Shown: positions 1 through 5,174 of the stretch, piece after piece
Numbering within the stretch: the stretch's first letter is position 1
How the letters are laid out: every line of letters begins with the position of its first letter
Assembly (NCBI GenBank): GCA_014523625.1
Contig: JAATVP010000077.1
Span: forward strand, 1-7,291
Direction of reading: 5' to 3'
Source of the DNA: Nitrososphaerales archaeon TH5896
Lineage (GTDB): Archaea; Thermoproteota; Nitrososphaeria; Nitrososphaerales; Nitrososphaeraceae
DNA: 7,291 nucleotides
Program-made: the position numbers and the translations under genes
Notes under the pieces: model-generated
What the model was told of the DNA's origin: nothing
Seen by the model: the letters and a program-made list of their open reading frames with translations, nothing else
Databases searched by the model: none

Positions 1-1411
1 CACATGTTTGATATTTCAACAAATCAAATGCTTGTTGAGTTGCTGCTGCGATTCCCTCGAGTGAACATACATAAGTCCCATTCAATGTATTTACAGCAAC
101 AGTTGCATTTGCAATCGCATTAGCATTTGCACTCTGAATCATTATTTCATCTCCTCTTGTTCCTCCACCGTCGTGGCTATTGTTATCGTCACTATCCTTG
201 CCGTTTCCATTTTTGTTATCGTTCTTATATTTACACTTGCTATCATCCGGATGCTTTTCACAAAATGACTTTTTTACGCAATTCTTGTTGTCATTCATGA
301 TATACCCTTTTTTGCATGCATTATCTGGGAGGCATTTACCGCCCTTATCATCACTATCTGAATTCGCTCCATTCTCGCATTTGTCGTGAGTCGTTACCGG
401 TGCTGTAGAAAGTTGCTCTGGGATTGGCGTTTCAGTACCCATAGGCGCTGGAGGTTCAGTATCTCCTACTGTGCTACTTGGTACTGTAGTACTTGCTCGT
501 ATCTCTGGTAGGCTATATCCAATAAATTGTATCTGCGCACTCACCAATGCCTTAGTTTCATCAGGTGTAAGCGTGGTAAGCAATAGTTTAGACTCTTCAT
601 CAATGTCTTTGTCTTTTTCCACTCGATCTTTCGCGTAGTTTATAATACCATCTACAAATTTTTCATCTTCAAGGTTAAGAATTTCTTCGGTTTTTTCCAC
701 TTCTTTTTTCATATTCAAAATGGATTCTGAATCTTCATGTGATAGTGGACTTTCAGTGCCTAATGGTGGGACAGGAACTTCAGTGCCTAATGGTGGGTTG
801 CCTAATGGTGGGACAGGAACTTCAGTGCCTAATGGTGGGACAGGAACTTCAGTGCCTAATGGTGGGACAGGAACTTCAGTGCCTAATGGTGGGACAGGAA
901 CTAATGTATTAACAGCCGTATCTAGAGCACTCCGATCACTGAGCTTAGCAGCCAAAGTGCTGTCAAACGATGGGAGGTCATGAGTTATGGTGTTATCTAT
1001 CTCTTGTGCGTTGCCCGCCTCTATCATTACGTCAGCCTGTTTGCCTTCCTCATCCACCTCGGTATTATCATCTTCACTGCCACCGCCATCATCTTCACTG
1101 CCACCGCCATCATCTTCACTGCCACCGCCATCATCTTCACTGCCACCGCCATCATCTTCACTGCCACCGCCATCATCTTCTCCTGACTGTGCAATAGCAG
1201 CCGGTAACGGAGAAGTTATCATAAATCCGATCAGAATAATCAAAACGTAGAAATGACCATCTTCAACGTACATTGATTTTGGCTTCTCTTCTTTTTCCCT
1301 AACGACGCTTCTTAGGTGATCACCGAATCCTCTAGTCGAACTGTGCACGCTACAATGTGAAATAGGGGAATTTCGAATTTCTTTTTCATTTTTACGGAAC
1401 AGTGACCACAT
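1..1411 (-). CDS. Exported repeat-rich protein, C-terminus beyond window (partial)
   Basis: An uninterrupted frame of 470 codons runs from an ATG at 1411-1409 to the window edge; an in-frame TAA lies two codons upstream of that ATG. Residues 1-54 are charged, then a hydrophobic stretch (about 55-65, YVLIILIGFMI) leads to a signal-peptidase-like site AIA|Q at 74/75. M47 (codon 1273-1271) is an alternative start that would make this an ordinary N-terminal signal peptide. The mature part has EDDGGGS x5 (78-112), a mixed region, a VPVPPLGTE repeat block (171-220), a charged helical-looking stretch (about 230-290), a degenerate repeat echo (EPPAPMGTETPIPE, about 319-332), a six-cysteine module (C345, C360, C366, C378, C384, C393) rich in Asp/Asn/Lys, and an Ala/Asn segment with NAT and NGT sequons. 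No family is recognised. A surface or secreted role is inferred from the signal, sequons and cysteines. No homology could be tested. Confidence 0.82.
   Translation of the reverse strand, partial: MWSLFRKNEKEIRNSPISHCSVHSSTRGFGDHLRSVVREKEEKPKSMYVEDGHFYVLIILIGFMITSPLPAAIAQSGEDDGGGSEDDGGGSEDDGGGSEDDGGGSEDDGGGSEDDNTEVDEEGKQADVMIEAGNAQEIDNTITHDLPSFDSTLAAKLSDRSALDTAVNTLVPVPPLGTEVPVPPLGTEVPVPPLGTEVPVPPLGNPPLGTEVPVPPLGTESPLSHEDSESILNMKKEVEKTEEILNLEDEKFVDGIINYAKDRVEKDKDIDEESKLLLTTLTPDETKALVSAQIQFIGYSLPEIRASTTVPSSTVGDTEPPAPMGTETPIPEQLSTAPVTTHDKCENGANSDSDDKGGKCLPDNACKKGYIMNDNKNCVKKSFCEKHPDDSKCKYKNDNKNGNGKDSDDNNSHDGGGTRGDEIMIQSANANAIANATVAVNTLNGTYVCSLEGIAAATQQAFDLLKYQTC
754..903 (-). repeat. 27-bp tandem repeat array with an internal 15-bp duplication
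   Basis: Units at 754-780, 823-849 and 850-876 are identical, and 877-903 differs only at its last base. The unit at 781-822 is lengthened to 42 bp because a 15-bp piece (TGCCTAATGGTGGG plus T) is duplicated inside it. In the minus-strand frame the units encode VPVPPLGTE, with the lengthened unit reading VPVPPLGNPPLGTE. Every length change is a multiple of three. The proline-rich, evenly spaced product suggests an extended stalk or spacer in an exported protein. Confidence 0.96.
1069..1180 (-). repeat. 21-bp tandem repeat array, 5.3 perfect copies
   Basis: Five identical 21-bp units occupy 1069-1173, followed by a 7-bp partial copy (1174-1180). Read on the minus strand in the frame of the exported protein, each unit encodes EDDGGGS, an acidic, glycine-rich flexible linker directly after the predicted signal cleavage site. 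The copies do not differ even at synonymous positions, and the unit is a multiple of three, so gain or loss of copies would keep the frame. Confidence 0.97.
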
Positions 1412-1444
1412 TGTGTCTTACAATATTTATAATACAAAAAGAAC

Positions 1445-1452
1445 ATTTATGT
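1445..1452 (-). promoter_or_regulatory. Putative TATA box for the exported repeat protein
   Basis: The minus strand reads ACATAAAT here, centred about 37 nt upstream of the ATG at 1411, similar to the TATA-start spacing of other genes in this window. Other A/T-rich candidates lie at 1424-1431 (too close to the start) and 1471-1480 (farther away), so the choice is tentative. Confidence 0.4.
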
Positions 1453-1458
1453 ATGATT

Positions 1459-1564
1459 TAGCTATGGTTTGTATTTATACAAATATCTTTTTAAATATTA
1501 ACATCGGTTTTTTCAATTTCTCACCGATGCGACCTGAACCAATTGTAACTACAAATCATAGCTA
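1459..1564. repeat. Nested inverted repeat, 15-bp arms outside and 7-bp arms inside
   Basis: The outer arms are TAGCTATGGTTTGTA (1459-1473) and its inverse (1550-1564), matching at 14 of 15 positions. Inside them and nearly concentric lies a perfect 7-bp pair, CATCGGT (1502-1508) and ACCGATG (1523-1529), separated by 14 nt. The single outer mismatch would be a G-U pair in plus-strand RNA but an A-C mismatch in minus-strand RNA, which slightly favours a structured plus-strand transcript. The inner half-sites are 21 bp apart centre to centre, about two helical turns, which would also suit a dimeric repressor. The element sits about 50 bp upstream of the exported-protein gene. A small inverted-repeat transposon remnant is a third possibility. 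Confidence 0.6.
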
Positions 1565-1935
1565 CTACATAGAACAAAATCATTAAACTTATCTATTCAA
1601 ACCTAGAACGGATTCAACAAAATAACCTAGAGGATGTCTAGCAGACGGTTCGAGTTGAAGGCAATTTTAAGTAGTGTAGTTTCCTTAACATGTCAGACAC
1701 GATCGATAAATTTTTGTGCAAGTATCGAATATAATCATGACCGTACCGTCGAATGAATGCGAAAAATAAAGCAGACTAAACAAATGCTCAATAACCGCAT
1801 GCTATGCGTACAAAATGCAACTCGAGTTCATTATACCTCAGTAGCAGTGCATAATTATCTGCAATCTTTACGAGTATTCATCTCCCAATCCTACTCGACT
1901 AAATTCATCAAACTGAAGAAACTGATCTCACGATT

Positions 1936-2109
1936 TCATGAGGAGGGCGAGAGTGTAGCGAAGGTTCCTGCCTCGGTCCAGGGAATATCGTATTTTATAT
2001 ACTTCGAATGACCAACCAATTTCTTATGATCATCAACATCAGAGGTAAAAATAAAGCATATACCACATTCAGAACAGAGCCATATCTTCTTTAAATCATC
2101 TGGTTTCAA
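1936..2109 (-). CDS. C2H2 zinc-finger microprotein (57 aa)
   Basis: A short minus-strand frame starts at TTG 2109-2107 and ends at TGA 1938-1936. It encodes 57 residues with a classical C2H2 finger: C12-x2-C15-x12-H28-x5-H34, reading LCSECGICFIF then DDHKKLVGH, with the conserved aromatic F19 four residues after the second cysteine. C18 is an extra cysteine. The tail (residues 35-57, SKYIKYDIPW then TEAGTFATLSPSS) is not recognised. The TTG is the only usual start codon between the upstream TAG (2151-2149) and the finger, and an A/T box (TTAAATA, 2142-2148) lies about 36 nt upstream of it, as for other genes here. Single-finger proteins of this size occur in archaea and usually bind nucleic acid or protein; that role is inferred. 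The frame is easily missed because of its length and non-ATG start. Confidence 0.72.
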   Translation of the reverse strand: MKPDDLKKIWLCSECGICFIFTSDVDDHKKLVGHSKYIKYDIPWTEAGTFATLSPSS

Positions 2110-2141
2110 ATTTGTTGCGAATACTACTAGTGAAGGTATCG

Positions 2142-2148
2142 TATTTAA
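2142..2148 (-). promoter_or_regulatory. Putative TATA box for the zinc-finger gene
   Basis: The minus strand reads TTAAATA, centred about 36 nt upstream of the TTG start at 2109. The spacing agrees with the other TATA boxes of the window and supports both the gene and its start. Confidence 0.45.
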
Positions 2149-2239
2149 CTAATCAACCATCAAGTTATATTCGTTTCTAGTTTACACAATTTCTAGAATT
2201 AACTGCATACATTATATTCTATAATAACACAATATAACA

Positions 2240-2335
2240 TTATGATATACATGTTCCATATTTCTTTTTGCGAGCTAACTCATCGGAACTAATATCAAGG
2301 TTGATGCATGCATTATGTACCCTATAGTAAAGCAT
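2240..2335 (-). CDS. Possible 31-aa microprotein, unrecognised
   Basis: A minus-strand frame begins with ATG 2335-2333 and ends with TAA 2242-2240. The predicted peptide starts MLYYRVHNACINLD and ends KKKYGTCIS, mixed and hydrophilic with two cysteines, so its composition is protein-like. The frame stays open well upstream of the ATG without another usual start. The A/T stretch at 2366-2374, which I assign as the TATA box of the plus-strand regulator, reads TTAAAAAG on the minus strand about 34 nt upstream of this ATG, so one box could serve both directions. No motif is recognised and chance is a serious alternative. Confidence 0.2.
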   Translation of the reverse strand: MLYYRVHNACINLDISSDELARKKKYGTCIS

Positions 2336-2365
2336 ACATCTTTTGTGCGATCTTAAAACAACAAT

Positions 2366-2374
2366 CTTTTTAAT
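2366..2374 (+). promoter_or_regulatory. Putative TATA box for the ribbon-helix-helix gene
   Basis: CTTTTTAAT is centred 34 nt upstream of the TTG at 2404. With archaeal initiation about 26 nt downstream of the TATA centre, the leader would be only about 8 nt, typical of near-leaderless archaeal transcripts. Confidence 0.45.
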
Positions 2375-2403
2375 GTCACAGTCCTGATCGAAATTGATAT
2401 CCC

Positions 2404-3021
2404 TTGAGTGGCTACAGCAGGGACAGAAAGAAACCTATTGGAAGAAATGGAGAAATAGGCTTTACCTCCTCCGCAGCAGACAAAATAGCAAAAAGGACCC
2501 ATCCCACAGAAACTATTACTTTCAGATTACCCACTGCCCTATTAGAAGAGCTTCGAAAGGACGCGGAACTTGAGAAGATAAACCTAAATGCATTTGTAAC
2601 AAGAATTTTTTCCAATCATATACAATGGGAAAGGTATGAACGGAAAATGGGATTACTCCCAATGACAAAACCTTTTCTGAAGGAAGTCATTAACCAGCTA
2701 ACAAACGACCAAATCATGAATTTGGCTCAGAAGATTGAAAAGGAAAATTTCAAAAATATTTTAATTTTTATGAATGAAAGCCATGATGTGGACGATTTCG
2801 TGGAAATCTTGAGGACATGGCTTACTGTGTCGTGGATGCAACATAATATCGTCCTCAGAAATGGAACCTACCATTTCAACATACAGCATGATTTGGGCTA
2901 CAAATGGTCTTTGTACGTCCAGACTCTGGTTTCAGAACTCTCTAATGATATACTACAAAGAAGAGCTGACATACGAATAACTGACAATGTGATATCGATT
3001 GTATTTCCTAGGGATCGATAG
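2404..3021 (+). CDS. Ribbon-helix-helix DNA-binding regulator with C-terminal domain
   Basis: This 205-residue protein starts at TTG 2404, only two codons after an in-frame TGA (2395-2397), so the start is tightly limited; the next in-frame ATG would remove the DNA-binding part. After a basic N-terminal tail (1-33), residues 36-74 look like a CopG/Arc-type ribbon-helix-helix: a strand TITFRLP (38-43), helix A TALLEELRKDAELEK and helix B NLNAFVTRIFSNHIQWE, with the usual Asn turn between helices. The rest (about 80-205) is a separate alpha/beta domain with conserved-looking HDLG (162-165) and KWS (167-169) followed by a helix and a final strand; I take it as a sensing or oligomerisation domain. 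The architecture resembles a family I associate with multiple paralogues in Nitrososphaeria, from memory. Its target is unknown; autoregulation through nearby inverted repeats is possible. Confidence 0.87.
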   Translation: MSGYSRDRKKPIGRNGEIGFTSSAADKIAKRTHPTETITFRLPTALLEELRKDAELEKINLNAFVTRIFSNHIQWERYERKMGLLPMTKPFLKEVINQLTNDQIMNLAQKIEKENFKNILIFMNESHDVDDFVEILRTWLTVSWMQHNIVLRNGTYHFNIQHDLGYKWSLYVQTLVSELSNDILQRRADIRITDNVISIVFPRDR

Positions 3022-3038
3022 ACTGAAGTCGCTTCAGT
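3022..3038 (+). repeat. Perfect 7-bp hairpin right after the regulator stop codon
   Basis: ACTGAAG-TCG-CTTCAGT begins on the first base after the TAG of the ribbon-helix-helix gene. It has a 7-bp perfect stem and a 3-nt loop. No T-run follows it, so it is not a classical intrinsic terminator; it could protect the 3' end of the mRNA or be a small palindromic operator. Confidence 0.6.
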
Positions 3039-3173
3039 AAGGTCATGTGAAAGTTACCGTAGTATTACTTTCTGAAAACCTGTTTGCGTGACAAGTCTAG
3101 GATTGTATTTGTTTTCCCTTACTTTTACATGAATATGTTCTTTCGAACCAAAATGGTAGCCCAAGTACAATGC

Positions 3174-3180
3174 TTTTTAT
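3174..3180 (+). promoter_or_regulatory. Putative TATA box for the 152-aa protein gene
   Basis: TTTTTAT is centred 32 nt upstream of the TTG at 3209, giving a predicted leader of a few nucleotides. This supports independent transcription rather than an operon with the upstream regulator, whose stop is 187 bp away. Confidence 0.45.
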
Positions 3181-3208
3181 CTAGGTTAATTACGATAGAG
3201 TAATCAAG

Positions 3209-3667
3209 TTGGCAAAAAGCACGAGAGCAGCACGCACGTCCCAGGATGAACCAGAGGCGCTCCCCAAGTGGGCAGAAGATGAAATTAAATCTGTGAGCTT
3301 TGAAGATCCTCAAACCGTATCCAGAACAGGTTACATTCTTGATATATATGAAAAAGACTATAAAGTTGATATACAAGTGTATGAACCTCTGCCCGATGGG
3401 CGTACGATAGTTGAAGGTTTGGACGTTCCAACTGTCATGAAAATATCTGAATTTATGAAGGGTTTCGTCTATGAATTTAAAATCAAAATGTACAGAGGTA
3501 CGTTAAGCTCAAAGCTAGCTGATCTACTTAAGAATAAATATGCTTTGGATATGGATAGTATATATCGCTTTGAAATGGAAAATCTGCAGATGTTGGACGT
3601 AGAATCTGATGCAGCAGCTGGGAGTACCGAAAGTTCGGCAGACGCCGATGATGATAACTCAGACTAA
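3209..3667 (+). CDS. Small protein with beta-rich core and acidic tail, function unknown
   Basis: This is a 152-residue protein starting at TTG 3209, nine codons after an in-frame TAG (3182-3184). Residues 1-18 are basic and probably disordered. The core (about 33-129) alternates strand-like segments, TGYILDIYEKDYKVDIQVY (40-58), TIVEGLDVPTVMKI (66-79), GFVYEFKIKMYRG (85-97) and YRFEMENLQML (119-129), with helices at 80-84 and 100-110. The last 23 residues (130-152) form an acidic Ser/Ala/Asp tail ending DADDDNSD. The strand order with a short helix before the fourth strand resembles an OB fold, and an acidic disordered tail on an OB fold recalls single-stranded-DNA-binding proteins; this is only an inference from pattern. 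I do not recognise the family, and no catalytic residues are evident. It runs convergent to the downstream membrane-protein gene. Confidence 0.85.
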   Translation: MAKSTRAARTSQDEPEALPKWAEDEIKSVSFEDPQTVSRTGYILDIYEKDYKVDIQVYEPLPDGRTIVEGLDVPTVMKISEFMKGFVYEFKIKMYRGTLSSKLADLLKNKYALDMDSIYRFEMENLQMLDVESDAAAGSTESSADADDDNSD

Positions 3668-3797
3668 ATTTATTAGCGTTACAATTACTCATTCTCTCAA
3701 TACAATCTAAACTAGTAAAAAGCGTCTACGCGGTCTCATTTTGCCAGTAGATCTAGAATGGGTCTTGCAGTCCAGCTCGATCTGCGTTATTGTTTCT

Positions 3798-4961
3798 TCA
3801 ATCGTCTCTTATTGACGATTGTCCCTTTCCATTGTTGGGTTTGCCAAGATTAAACCCAAGACTGTCACCCTCAGAGTGACGGTTAGTTTCCTTTGGATTA
3901 GAGAGGTTACCTTTAGAACTTTTCTTCCGCAAAGAGACTACGTCTTTGTTTATTGTGAGCTTCATCAATGCAATCCACATGATGATTAGGGGAACATGAT
4001 ATGATGCAATTCTCCAAACCACAATTACAGACAAGTGCGAATCGGTAACGATATCCTGTAGGGAGGGTATGGAATTTAGATTTGCAACGTATGCCCAGAT
4101 CCCTAATTCAGCCAAGCCAGATCCTCCCAATGTTATGGGTAGCGTGGCTAATACCGTGGAAGCTGACGTCGCCATAACAGAATCAAATATGCTTATAGGG
4201 GGTATCCCGTTACCTACAGCGTTCACCAAGACCATAAATGAGATCCCTTGTAAAACAAATGCAACCACTGTTATCGCTATCCCTATTGCAAATGTTTTGA
4301 CAATGGCAGGTGAAGAGAATGTAAAATTTTCTCTGCTCATTTGGCATAGATCTGTAATTGCCCTGTTCGTCGACGTGACCAGATTTTGTCCTCGCTCTCC
4401 CCTTAGAATTCTCTCTATAATCTTTTCTATTAGATTAGGAAGTTTGAGGTTTCTTTTCGCAGAAAAGAACATAAGCAAAAACCAGAATGTAAGGGTGGGA
4501 ATAGATAGCAATATGACAATTGCTCCAATAAGATAGCCTCCATTGAGAATTGCAAACACTCCAGAAATGATCCCTAAAATGGTTCCCACAAAGACATCTG
4601 AGATTATTTCAATAGTTGTAATCCAGGCAGCCCTACCAGCTGGAACTCCTCTTCGAGTCAGCCATGCAATCCTCACTATCTCACCGCCAATATAGGACGG
4701 AGTCGTTTGTGATACAAATTCTGAACCTAGTCTCGCAGAAATCGTCGCTGAAAAGCTGCTGACATCGTGTCCTATAAATTTACGAATAAAATACTTGAAT
4801 CTATATGCCTGTAACAAGACCCTTCCGATTACAGCCGCAGAGGACAGAACAAATGGAATAACCCCTACTGACAAGAGGTCTTCTACAGTTATATGCGTGA
4901 AGAACACCATCAAGATTAATGGCACTATGCTTGCGGGGATTGCGAGCAAACGCCAGTTCAA
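3798..4961 (-). CDS. Polytopic membrane protein, LPG-synthase-TM / UPF0104 family
   Basis: This 387-residue integral membrane protein starts at TTG 4961-4959; an in-frame TGA three codons upstream leaves no earlier usual start. Hydrophobic segments lie at about 4-23, 29-51, 120-139, 143-166, 219-247, 258-277 and 306-336. Family hallmarks are the loop QTTPSYIGGEIVRIAWLTRR (85-104) followed by GVPAGRAAW, corresponding to the family's typical GE-x-R-x(n)-RGVP signature, and LPITLGGSGLAELGI (274-288), like its usual P-G-G-x-G-x-x-E segment. The bacterial relatives are the membrane half of lysylphosphatidylglycerol synthase, a flippase-like domain; archaeal stand-alone members have no settled function, and the aminoacyl-transferase half is absent here. 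A lipid or glycolipid transport role is therefore only an inference. The last about 45 residues are hydrophilic, probably cytoplasmic, and their DNA holds three hairpins. Confidence 0.9.
   Translation of the reverse strand: MNWRLLAIPASIVPLILMVFFTHITVEDLLSVGVIPFVLSSAAVIGRVLLQAYRFKYFIRKFIGHDVSSFSATISARLGSEFVSQTTPSYIGGEIVRIAWLTRRGVPAGRAAWITTIEIISDVFVGTILGIISGVFAILNGGYLIGAIVILLSIPTLTFWFLLMFFSAKRNLKLPNLIEKIIERILRGERGQNLVTSTNRAITDLCQMSRENFTFSSPAIVKTFAIGIAITVVAFVLQGISFMVLVNAVGNGIPPISIFDSVMATSASTVLATLPITLGGSGLAELGIWAYVANLNSIPSLQDIVTDSHLSVIVVWRIASYHVPLIIMWIALMKLTINKDVVSLRKKSSKGNLSNPKETNRHSEGDSLGFNLGKPNNGKGQSSIRDD
3799..3882 (-). repeat. Three consecutive hairpins at the 3' end of the membrane-protein gene
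   Basis: Three inverted repeats are packed into 84 bases. The first is CAATCGTC/GACGATTG (3799-3806 and 3814-3821, perfect 8 bp, 7-nt loop), overlapping the stop codon. The second is TTGGGTTT/AAACCCAA (3835-3842 and 3852-3859, perfect 8 bp, 9-nt loop). The third is CTGTCAC/GTGACGG (3862-3868 and 3876-3882, 7 bp with one G-T pair, 7-nt loop). All lie inside the sequence for the hydrophilic C-terminal tail. A role in transcript 3'-end formation between the two convergent genes is plausible. Confidence 0.7.
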
Positions 4962-5050
4962 AATATTTCATCCGTCTGATAAGATAAGGCCATATAAAAA
5001 CCCCGAGTGATTTTTACCGGATTCGATTTTGCAAGATGCTGTTTCGTCAT
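4958..5050 (-). CDS. Possible 30-codon upstream ORF overlapping the membrane-protein start
   Basis: A minus-strand frame starts at ATG 5050-5048, preceded by AAGGAGTGATC, a Shine-Dalgarno-like GGAG about six bases before the ATG. It encodes 30 residues (starting MTKQHLAKSN, ending QTDEIF) and stops at TGA 4960-4958, overlapping the TTG start of the membrane protein as TTGA, the geometry of translational coupling. Against it, the best TATA box (4992-5000) lies inside the frame and would exclude it from the main transcript, and no TATA box is seen upstream of 5050. It is low-confidence. Confidence 0.2.
   Translation of the reverse strand: MTKQHLAKSNPVKITRGFYMALSYQTDEIF
4992..5000 (-). promoter_or_regulatory. 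TATA box for the membrane-protein gene
   Basis: The minus strand reads TTTTTATAT, close to the archaeal consensus, centred about 35 nt upstream of the TTG at 4961. It is preceded by a G-rich CGGGG where a BRE would lie. Confidence 0.55.
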
Positions 5051-5130
5051 GATCACTCCTTGTTGGAAAAGGACTTGCACATCATGTTAGAATACAAGTA
5101 TCTTCTAATGTGGTTCTCCCCGCCAGTATA

Positions 5131-5140
5131 CATAAATATA
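5131..5140 (+). promoter_or_regulatory. Putative TATA box for the GPN-loop GTPase gene
   Basis: CATAAATATA is centred about 40 nt upstream of the ATG at 5175, predicting a leader of roughly 14 nt. No clear Shine-Dalgarno sequence precedes the ATG. Confidence 0.5.
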
Positions 5141-5174
5141 CTATGGCAGAGCAAACTATCGCTTGTAAATTTTC

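Larger units (their letters stand above)
1412..1935. other. 524-bp intergenic stretch without a convincing gene
   Basis: Apart from the nested inverted repeat (1459-1564) and the probable promoter next to 1411, I see no supported gene. Short open frames exist on both strands: plus 1634-1756 (40 codons), followed in frame after one stop by plus 1757-2011, and a minus frame at 1638-1775 with no good start. None has a recognisable motif or a well-placed TATA box, and the plus frame at 1757-2011 runs antisense into the zinc-finger gene. Confidence 0.6.

Noticed and set aside
754..1180. Regular repeats that could suggest a CRISPR array
   Set aside because: The units are directly adjacent with no spacers and are in frame within a coding sequence.
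720..1250. Four plus-strand open frames across the repeat arrays, with PNGGTGTS- and SSSLPPP-type repeats
   Set aside because: They are antisense readings of the tandem repeats. The minus frame is longer, has a signal segment and continues open on both sides of the arrays.
1640..1660. GGTTCGAG resembling a tRNA T-loop
   Set aside because: No T-stem, acceptor stem or anticodon arm can be built around it.
1938..2001. GC-rich patch with a weak hairpin next to a strong TATATAAAA on the minus strand, suggesting a non-coding RNA
   Set aside because: Both are explained by codons of the zinc-finger gene (SKYIKYDIPW and the tail); no RNA family motif was found.
1757..2011. Plus-strand 84-codon frame with a helix-turn-helix-like phrase (EEGESVAKVPASV)
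   Set aside because: Its second half is antisense to the zinc-finger gene, which has a clear motif, and no HTH continues beyond the phrase.
3125..3376. Minus-strand 83-codon frame
   Set aside because: It is antisense to the start of the 152-aa gene; the Cys/Phe/Ile-rich product has no motif.
4069..4536. Plus-strand 155-codon frame
   Set aside because: It is antisense to the membrane-protein gene, whose hydrophobic segments and family motifs are unmistakable.
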